A stretch of 64,000 bases of DNA from NCBI GenBank assembly GCA_029168955.1, contig JAPDOI010000064.1, forward strand, positions 682,001 to 746,000. Direction: 5' to 3'. Below the pieces are notes generated by a model, which searched no databases, was not told where the DNA came from, and saw only the letters and a program-made list of their open reading frames with translations. Made by a program: the position numbers and the translations under genes. This document shows, in pieces, positions 56,019 to 64,000 of the stretch (its first letter is position 1; each line of letters opens with the position of its first letter). Source of the DNA: Aplectana chamaeleonis (Eukaryota; Nematoda; Chromadorea; Rhabditida; Cosmocercidae).

Positions 56019-56594
56019 TTAAGATTACCTCTAATTGAAGAGTTGTGATGCAGCGGACCGCCTTCAAATCAGATTGTCTGCATTGCTCGCCCTTAGCTGT
56101 TCGCAGCTCAGCCGCTACTTCAGGGAACATGTTTGTTTTTAAATCACTTCGAGACGGCACTTGTAAAAATTTCGCTACGTTTAAAAACAATATAGGCTCC
56201 TTCTAAATATGCACTAGAATTTCGAACGTTTGCCAGTATTTGTAAATGCTCTCTGCTTATACGAGAATTTCACCTGCACACTGAATCCTAATTAAAAGTG
56301 CTCCAGCATGGCCACAAGAAATAGTGTATGACTAAAACAAAACTGTTGTCATGATATTCGTAGTGTTTAGCACTCGAACTCCTTCAAGTGAGTCAGTAGG
56401 ATGGGCATCAGGTCGGAGACGACAACGAACAATGTTTTTCCGACGACTGAAATATTGTATACAGGGGTTTTCCGGCAAGACGAGTTCAGTGGCAATCATA
56501 ATTTTTGTGGACAATTTGATCCAGCCCAATAACACTTATTTGGGGGTGCGTCTGTACTTTTGAAACGCGCTGTATGGTTCATATAATAATCTAA
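56019..56594. other. Non-coding interval
   Basis: Frames on both strands near 56332-56563 are unrecognised. Confidence 0.4.
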
Positions 56595-57573
56595 CTAGGG
56601 AACCTTGCTAGCCTTGTATGGGCTGTTGAGAGACTGTGAATGTTTCTTGGTCAACTCGTATACGCGTTTTCCGAACCTGTCCTTGGATTTTGCTACGGAC
56701 CTCAAGTTAACAAGTTTCTACTGGTTAAAGCTACTACGTTGTAAATCACAGTTTTTTGTAATTCTCGTGTGTCGAACGAGTGCTTAGTGATTCGAACAGT
56801 AGAGCAACAGTAACAAGAACAGAAGTGGTACTCAAGCTTACAGAATCCGAGCGTTGCAGTTTCCATAACAAAAATGGGCAGGTCTTGGCGGGCGCTCGTG
56901 TTGAGAATGCTTGCTGGAATGTGGCATTTTCAAACATTTGAAAGAAAAAGAAGAAAAAAACTAGAAAACTCGAAACACCTTATAGAGCTATTTTTTCTTG
57001 TTAAGGAAAACACTGAAAACATTTCCAGCTCAAAATACGAAAAAAATTTCGTTCCCGAACGCCAAAATTGCAGGGCATGTTTCCCTTGAAAAAAAGTCGA
57101 AAAATTTTTCTCTCGGAATTGAAACAGAGCGATATCGTTTGAAAGCCGGTCTGGAAAAAAACTCCTTCTTCTCGATCCACACCCCGATTCAACGAAAACT
57201 ACTCGAGATAGCCGCGCTGATAACCTTCATGTGGCAAAAATATGCAAATTTCAAGATATTAAGTCTTCTATTCAGCGCTGATGGCACATTTCGAAGATTT
57301 GAACGAGACAGATATGATATCCATACACTACACACTTGGTGCGGTCTGGTTTCTGGCAATCCTTGTCACAGCAGTCGACAGTCTCGAGCTCGAAAGGCAA
57401 TCTGACGGACTGATGAAAGATCCCTGATGGTGGTCAACGTATTCAGCTTTGTGCCACGAGTACTCCAGAAAGTTGGAGCACAAAACATGCGGTAAACTTG
57501 CTTAATAACCTCAAAAAAGACATGTGCCAATTAAGGGCTCTAGAAATAAAACACTGATATAGAACAACCTTAA

Positions 57574-57982
57574 AAGCACAGTCCAAGCTTAAGGACGAAT
57601 TCTGAGATTTCCACATTATTGTGATGTAGACCCACCCCATACAACGCCTGCCGAGTGCGAGCTTCGCATTCTTCCGAATAGGCGAGATATAGGAGGAAGC
57701 CACCCTGGGGCGCCCACCTCAAGAAGCCACTTTAGCACGCCCCTTTTAGGATCTTTCGACCTCTCTTTGCTCAGTTCGGCTCGCATACATCGGTCGCAAA
57801 TTAAGAAAGTTACAAGACTCGGACAACTCGTCCCCCATGCTTTCCTTGCTCAATTGTGAGGGACTATAACTCCGTTCCCAGAAGGTCTTCTACCCTCCCG
57901 GAGACATCATTCGAATCAGCGTGAGACCGCTTTAAATATAGGCAGAGAAACGGAAATCCGAGTTCGAGGTTGGACTGTGCCT
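57574..57982 (+). mobile_element. TTAA-flanked MITE nested in the Tc4/Tc5-like element
   Basis: TTAA|AAGCACAGTCCAAGCTT at the left and AGGTTGGACTGTGCCT|TTAA at the right (57570-57573, 57983-57986). The body contains TTTGCTCAGTTCGGCTCGCA and GGGACTATAACTCCGTTCCC, the main-subfamily blocks. Confidence 0.7.
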
Positions 57983-58134
57983 TTAAGTATGGTTTGCTAT
58001 AATAGAAAAAACTTTGAAAAGTACTCAATTTTCGAATGTTCTGATCATTTGTGAAGAATGCTGCAGAAGTGAAGCAAATCAATCTTTTTGAAAACCCGGT
58101 CATAGAAGAACATTGTTATATTCATTTTCCAAAT

Positions 58135-58235
58135 TTTTATTGGCAGCGACGGGCATCAAACCCCTGACCGTATGCCTATAACCTCCACTCTTTGCGTGCT
58201 GCCCCACCCGTTCACGGTGGTGTGGGGCGAAAGTG
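58135..58235 (-). pseudogene. tRNA-like sequence near the right end of the element
   Basis: On the minus strand the segment contains GTGGGGCAGCACGCAAAGAG, then GGTCAGGGGTTTGATGCCCG and CGCTGCCA. The T-arm-like hairpin and B-box-like GGTTTGATGCC are clear; the D and anticodon arms are not. Confidence 0.35.
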
Positions 58236-58700
58236 CGGAGAAGACTTCGAGGCAATGATTCATCGCCATTAGCACAGACCTCCACTTTAGACATGCCTAT
58301 TACTGGAAATGGTGTGCTCAACAAAAAAATGTCTACTAATATTGCATGAATTGGTGAAATAACTCTTAAATTGATAGCGAATTAGCAGATTGCAAGATAT
58401 TAACTTTAACAAGTAATAACTTGTTAACTTGAGATCCGTATCAAAATCCAATGACAGAATCGCGAAGAGCGTGTCCGAGTTGACCAGGAAACACTGACAA
58501 ATTTTTGAAAGCCGATACATGGGTAGCGAGGTTCCCTAATAAGCTCTAAACTGTACCTACATCGAATTTTCGTAGTCAGTAGTGTAGAGCTTCGAGCTCA
58601 ACGGATCTGCCGCAGAACTTTGAAGAATAATGCCTTTAATAGGCACTGACGAAACAATAGTCTTATTTTTGCTCAGATCAACTGTACGGCTACAATCTTA

Positions 58701-59117
58701 CTAGGGAGTGACCAGACCTGTCTGGAAGAACTACGCATGTGGCGATGTTTCTCTGATCAACCACTTTTCGTGTACTTGAGAAACCCCTATTTTAGCTGCC
58801 CGAGTTATGATAAAATTTTCACCATCTTTCTATAAAAACAAACTCAAAAAAATTCTGCCCAAACTTCTCGCAAAGGGGATATTTAAGGCGATGAACACGA
58901 ATATGGGTCACTTCTCGATAATTCGAACGATAAAGACACTTTACGGCAGATGAATTTTATTTTACCTACAGAGCTCGCAACTTCTACGCCCATAACTTTT
59001 TCTTTTACTATTACTCGGGCAGCTAGGATAGGGTTTTTATGACTACCCGGGAGGTAGTCGATCAGAAAAACCTGGTCTCATGGATAGTTCTGGCGACCAG
59101 GTCTGGTCATTCCCTTG
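58701..59117. mobile_element. Tc4/Tc5-like MITE, TTA target duplication
   Basis: CTAGGGAGTGACCAGACC at the left and GGTCTGGTCATTCCCTTG at the right, with TTA at 58698-58700 and 59118-59120. 417 bp, collinear with 21891-22303 in reverse orientation (TTTAGCTGCCCGAG, ACTTTTTCTTTTACTATTAC). Confidence 0.8.
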
Positions 59118-59120
59118 TTA

Positions 59121-61170
59121 GGTTCGAGAAAAAACGATGTCCTACTCGAGTGAAAACCACTATTTTTTACTCGTGAAAAAACCGAGAGCTGAATTCGAAA
59201 TGTCACGCTTTTCGTCCGCATTCTAATGTGCTACAGGTATCGAGACTCCAAGGCTCGAAAAAAAAACTTTGTGCTGTTAAACATGCATGTGTAATCGATT
59301 TACATTGGGATGTATCACTAATAAGCCATCAACCGATTTAGGCTTAATGGTGGCCGCTTGACACTTGTGCTGCGAAGCTTCTACGTATCACACGTATTCA
59401 CATATTAGATCGTGACCACATTAAATTCAGTAGTAGATAGTTGAGAATCCCGAATGGAATGTGTTCTGTTCTAACTTTTGCGTGCGAGCAGTGGACCAAC
59501 CAGATGAAACCTTGTGGTGTTTGAATGAGGTAATGGAAGGTAGGGGAGTGTTATTGTACTCATGCAGCTTTCCTAGTCTCCAATGTACCTAAAAAAAATC
59601 TTCGAAAGCATAGTCGCTTTGTTATTGGGTTTCATTCAAGAAACGATGTAGGCGCCACTATGAGACATGGCTCATTTAGGGAACTCCCAAGGTTTGAAGA
59701 CAGGGTCGGAGCGGAACTTCAATATCGAAATTTTTCGCTAAATCGGGGCGCAGGCCAAAGGTTACCCTAGGAATCGTGCGAGAACCGCAGGAAAAAATGG
59801 TCCTCTTCAAATTAGTTCAGCCACTTCACTTCACCACTGTGACACGAAAATGTTCCCGTCGCCCACGTTTTCACTCGTTGTCCACGGTTGTCTCAACGCG
59901 TGCTGAGGAAATCATCTATCAGCAGCGCCTTGTATGCCTGCAGTGCGGCGAGACCACCAAACGCATGCCGTGAAAAAGTCGGTATTCTGACGGCGGGAAA
60001 ATGATGTGACGTGCTGTGAAACCGTAATTACGTACTTACAGGCCATTTCGCCAATGAGCAACGGCTCATGCCTGACAAAACTTCTAGATGGGATTCGCGT
60101 AGTCTAGGTCGACCTATCCAGTCCGAATTTCGGAAAAGGTAAAATGTGACCGGACCTTGCCTCTGAAAGCAGTAATTTCCCGCTGCTCAGATGTACTTTT
60201 AAAGCAAGTCTCCATGCTGTCGGGATCGCAATTCCAGACAGTGCTCCACGCTCAGGTTTGATGCAGAAGCATCCTGGCTACGAAGATAACCATGTATGCT
60301 GAACGCTTCGACGCTTCATGCTTCCTCTTCTTGAAGAGTTTTTATAAAACCTGAAAACAGACACAAAAATGATAGATTAAACCTCAGCAACTTTTGATTC
60401 ATAAGACATTTTTTAGAATCATGCTAGTGATCTATGTACGTGACATAACTAAATAAGATGTGGATTTTCAGAAAAAATATGAATTCTAGGCGATTTTCAA
60501 TTCTTTCTCTCTTTGTATTCCTTCAGAAAAGGAATAATTGATTCTCCCTCCTCTGAAAAGCCTTCGCGCAATAGTTGAAAAAACTCGTCAACGTCACAAC
60601 TTATCCTAATAGTTCACTAGACATTAGTGTGTCTATATCTCCCCATTTTGCACATATCCTCACTAAATGCACTTTCTCATCACCTTTCTATACTGCCACA
60701 TTCAGCTATGCAAGGCAATTCCTCTATCCTTGCGAATCCTTGTTTCAATATTCATGAATTTGACACGCGTCAATGAGAATTATTCTGGTTTTGTTATAAA
60801 GATCTCGAAATACTCTCTCTGCTTTTGCTTAGCTTTGAAAGATCCAAGTGGGGGCTGCCCGAAATCCTAAGTCTTGATGAACATTTTCTCATTTCAATAT
60901 GCACTCTCTCGGAATTTCGCTATGGTTTTCTCTGGGGTGGTAGTTAACCAGCTAAACTATGCTGTTAACCAAGACTTCTAACATCGATGTGAATTATGAG
61001 GTTACTAGTCGGGACAAAAACAGTGTTTTAACATTCAAGGCCGAAATAAGCTTCTATGGAAATTCTAGAACTAAACTTCGATGTTATTACCCGTTACCTA
61101 TCATGTTACCCCCCTCGAAACCCTCAATCGCGAACATTAATGTTCGCTAATTAATCTGCGCTCTCCACAG
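59121..61170. other. Long interval without a supported gene
   Basis: The plus frame 59776-59973 (65 codons, ending CLQCGETTKRMP) carries one CxxC but no splice or homology support. Other frames are featureless. No repeats from the families above were noticed. Confidence 0.4.
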
Positions 61171-61326
61171 GTCAGCGGTGAGACACTGCGCCTATTGAGG
61201 AGTGCACTAGACAATGGTGGCGGGTTAGTGTGTAAAATCCTTGAGAGGACTTTCCATCCCAGCCCACCAACTGCGAGTTTCCCATCCACTATCATTGCAA
61301 CCGCAGTTGAGCCAAGAACAATCTAA
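61171..61326 (+). CDS. Candidate terminal exon
   Basis: The acceptor CTCTCCACAG ends at 61170. From there the phase-0 frame VSGETLRLLRSALDNGGG... runs 51 codons to TAA at 61324-61326. It is compatible in phase with the candidates at 34570 and 37288, but a different frame (61241-61546) is also open across it, so the call is weak. Family not recognised. Confidence 0.25.
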   Translation, partial: VSGETLRLLRSALDNGGGLVCKILERTFHPSPPTASFPSTIIATAVEPRTI

Positions 61327-61576
61327 ATACACGTCAACTCCCGAACTGCTGGCGTACCATTCGCCATGTGCAATGATAATGCGATCGATACTGCAATATT
61401 TTCCTTCGTTGATTGATCAGTGGAGGACAGTGCAGCTGATTGTTTCACCTCTGATTGCTCTTTCTTTGTCTAGGTTACTTGTATTGTGCTTCCGATTTTT
61501 CTTGTTAATGTCTCCTGGTTCAGAAGAACCTATCAAAAGTAGTTAACACTGGCCGAGAGACCTGTTCAAAGGAATA

Positions 61577-62071
61577 CAGTACCGAGCATATTTTTTGCAA
61601 AAACGGCGTTTTGCGGCGTTTTTTGAGTTCACAAAGCGCCGCATCGCCATAACTCACTTCAAAGTTGACTAAATGAGTTTTTTCAGATAGTTTTCGTGTT
61701 CCTCTCAGTAAGGCGAATGTAATGGTATGTGTTGAGAGCTCTTTTAACTCTAGCATTTTGTTGGAAAATGTGTATTTCCTTCTAAAATTCACATCGACCA
61801 CAGGTCAAAAAATGACAGATTTCTGTTATCATGACCGACTGATCAGTTCATTATGCGGGGTTTAGAGGTGCAAATATGCAAATTTCGATGAACTTTCGGA
61901 GTTGAATCTATTCTTTTGGAACACTATCGTATAGGACTAAATGGAAGCAATCCAGAAATGACTTCAGAATTGAAATTGGACCACTTTGACGCAAGTTATG
62001 GCGTTGCGGCGCTTTGTGAGCGCAAAAAACGCCGCAAAACGCTTTCTTTGCAAAAAATTTGCTCGGTACTG
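61577..62071. mobile_element. TA-flanked MITE, CAGTACCGAGC ends
   Basis: TA|CAGTACCGAGCATATTTTTT at the left and AAATTTGCTCGGTACTG|TA at the right (TA at 61575-61576, 62072-62073). TIRs of about 110 bp include AAACGCCGCAAAACG-type blocks and GGCGCTTTGTGA. 495 bp, no protein; a Tc1/mariner-type MITE by its target. Confidence 0.75.
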
Positions 62072-63339
62072 TAGCGGCCTCCGAATGCGCTAAAATGAGG
62101 ATTTCAAAGTTATTATTTTGAATTTTGTGTTTTCTTTATCTTTATTTCGTCTCTGTTTATGTTTGGCTTACTAATCACTTTTGTTGTGACCCTGTACCTT
62201 CCTTTTTCACGCGTAATCTTGAGAAAAAAAAAACAAAACACTTATTGCCATTATCACCTTCGTAATCGATACATTACCACTTTCAAAAAGCATCCAGGAA
62301 CTATGCTTTCTTAGAAAACGCTTGGAAGAATAACATCTCGCTGCTAAGATCTATACGAATAACGCGTTCGTTATAAACACAGCCAAAAATTAAATTACTT
62401 CTCACTCTTGCTGATATATTCGATTTATCATGCAGTTTAGACACGATGTTCGATTTTCGAAAATTCGGCCAACCTCGGGGCATGGAATTAGGATACTCAG
62501 CAGTCGAAAAATCTGTCCTACAAAATAAGTGAAATTATTGGAAACTCTCCCGAAAACTTTCTCTGATTATTTCAAGAATTCTCCTAATATTCATCTGAAT
62601 CCAATCGAGGAGAGTTTTCCGAATTTATTCATCCATCAGGGAGAATTCATTATCAGCTATTTCTTTCTTACCTGCGGAGATCTATTCTTCCAGTATACTT
62701 TGTCTAATTTTTTTTGCAGACAACTTTCGGATTCGGTAAAATGTGGATTTTGCAACGATGAAAACGACAAATTGTGTGTTTTATTTCTTCTTTTTGTTTA
62801 AGTTGCTAAGAAAACAAATGCTACAGGGCCAATTAAAAAGTGAATAATATGTAGAGTTTCTATGAGAACAGACAAAAGGAGAAACCATGCAGACCTGAAA
62901 TTCCAAAAAGAAGATTTTGAAATTGAGCTTTTCAAGATTCTGGGTAAGCTACTCTTCTGTCGGAACATTCGGCCGATTTAACCTCAATTCGTAATTTTAG
63001 TTAAATCCAAGAACACTATCAAGAGGAATGGGGAACACAAAACATCAAGCTAGAGAAAGAGAGAACAATTAGAAGAAAAACAATTAGCCCAACGGATCGG
63101 TCAATGAAAGCACGAATATCATATCTAACCAGAAAATTTGACTTTCATTATATACGGAACATAAGAAGAAAGAGTTCACGCTAATCGAAAATTGATTTTA
63201 ACTCTCGTCGCTGCAAGGGCTAATATTTCTCTTGAAAGTTGCGACGGTTGGTGTATATGAATGAAGGGTAAAGAACCCAGGAGAGCCTATCAGGGATTGT
63301 ATGCATGAACGTTTCTAATAGGGTTCTCAGACAACAGGT
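62072..63339. other. AT-rich interval
   Basis: A possible acceptor TTTTTTTTGCAG (to 62720) precedes a short open stretch with KCGFCNDENDKLC, a CxxC...C arrangement, but no donor closes it convincingly. No other feature. Confidence 0.35.
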
Positions 63340-63660
63340 GCGGACTGACCGCTGGCAATCAAGGCCTCTCCGGGCGGTGCGCCGGCAAGTTGCGAGCGGA
63401 TCGCTGCTCATCGTGGCCTCGGCGGGTGGATCGCTGGCTATCGAAGCCCTTTCGGGCGGATCGCTGCGTTTTGGCGGGCGGATAGCGGCACCTGGGAAAC
63501 TTGATCACGCTAGCGGGCGGATCGCCGGCAAGCTCTAAAGCGGCGATCCGCCCGCAAATTGCCAGCGATCCGCCCTCAAGGGCTTTGATAGCCAGCGATC
63601 CGCCCGCTGAGCTATGAGATCCAGCGATCCGCCCGCAACCTGCCAGCGATCCGCTTGCTC
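63340..63660. repeat. Inverted array of GGGCGGATCGC units
   Basis: About seven units of the type GCGGGCGGATCGCTGGCAA, 25-40 bp apart, run forward to about 63530, then about five run in the opposite orientation (CAGCGATCCGCCCGC) to about 63655. The switch occurs at CTCTAAAGCGGCGATCC near 63535. Frames on both strands (GGSLRFGG, ADRWQ) are artefacts. Confidence 0.75.
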
Positions 63661-64000
63661 AAATTTTACACTGTGAAACTTGTCAATCATTGACGAGTTC
63701 TTTTCTGTTATCAGTATCATGCTCAGAGTAAACAAACCGAAGGGTATAAAAGGCGCTCCATCGCACTGAATGCTCACTCGGCATTTCGAGGCCGATCCTG
63801 GAAGTGGTTCTAAACTCTCAGTTCTATCTAGTTTACTACCGCCTCTGACTTCACGTGCAATCTAGGGCGATTCTTAATTGCATGTAAAGTCTAGGGAACC
63901 AGAACGAACCTCCGAGAGAATGCATCTCGAGAGGTGCATTAGTGTATGAATGTGTACGCATCTCCTACTCTGCCAGCGCGTAGCCAGTTGCCTCACACGG
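63661..64000. other. Non-coding interval to the window end
   Basis: Nothing recognised. Confidence 0.4.

Larger units (their letters stand above)
56595..58539. mobile_element. Tc4/Tc5-like element, CTAGGG ends, TAA target duplication
   Basis: CTAGGGAACCTTGCTA at the left and, inverted, TTAGGGAACCTCGCTA at the right, with TAA at 56592-56594 and 58540-58542. TIRs of about 155 bp share TTGGTCAACTCG, TTGGATTTTG and CTCAAGTTAACAAGTT. The interior has a 135-codon frame (56998-57405) with no recognisable transposase motif, so it is scored as non-autonomous. A TTAA MITE (57574-57982) is nested inside. Confidence 0.75.

Noticed and set aside
56998..57405. Transposase gene of the CTAGGG-ended element
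   Set aside because: No DDE blocks or DNA-binding motif could be recognised in the 135 codons; recorded as an unidentified frame.
1..64000. CRISPR array, prokaryotic operon, phage or defence system
   Set aside because: No regular repeat-spacer array, ribosome binding sites or compact gene order; all evidence is eukaryotic and transposon-derived.

Overview
This window is eukaryotic, repeat-dominated DNA, most likely from a strongylid (hookworm-like) nematode. That assignment is an inference. It rests on a decayed RTE-clade retrotransposon whose predicted peptides resemble hookworm RTE proteins, on Tc5-like and mariner DNA transposons, and on short isolated exons with nematode splice signals (TTTCAG acceptors, GTAAGT/GTGAGT/GTATGT donors). 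I find no intact host gene, rRNA operon, SL RNA gene, CRISPR array or bacterial-style operon. Most long reading frames are by-products of repeats.

Layout. 1-2.6 kb: 3' part of a dead RTE element (endonuclease end, reverse transcriptase, C-terminal domain). 2.6-22 kb: short non-autonomous elements, mostly a family flanked by TTAA with AGGCA...TGCCT ends, plus a PIF/Harbinger-like MITE, minisatellites and a few exon candidates. 22.8-31.6 kb: a giant foldback structure with long inverted arms and TA flanks, containing a 2.9 kb Tc5-like transposon, another inverted-repeat element and a palindrome built of tandem units. 32.6-33.7 kb: a hAT-like element with an 8-bp target duplication. 34.6-37.3 kb: the best host exon candidates. 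41-42.4 kb: an internally deleted Tc5-like element. 42.7-45.4 kb: a GTAT microsatellite invaded by two palindromic MITEs, then a TTAA-flanked composite carrying a CCGT microsatellite and a 42-bp minisatellite. 46-56 kb: more TTAA elements, a perfect-centred palindrome and a 1.25 kb mariner with two catalytic Asp codons changed to Asn. 56.6-59.1 kb: a CTAGGG-ended Tc4/Tc5-like element and a related MITE. 61-64 kb: a possible terminal exon, a TA-flanked MITE and an inverted GGGCGGATCGC array.

How the parts relate. Nothing here forms a metabolic or operonic system. The coherent signal is transposition: five TNA-flanked elements with CAAGGG/CTAGGG ends (two with recognisable transposase), at least 20 TTAA-flanked elements, and several TA-flanked foldbacks, with nested insertions that give relative ages. 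Three of the five TNA-flanked elements carry tRNA-like or B-box-like sequence near their ends. If the exon candidates belong to one plus-strand gene, its introns are tens of kilobases long and filled with these elements; this is untested.
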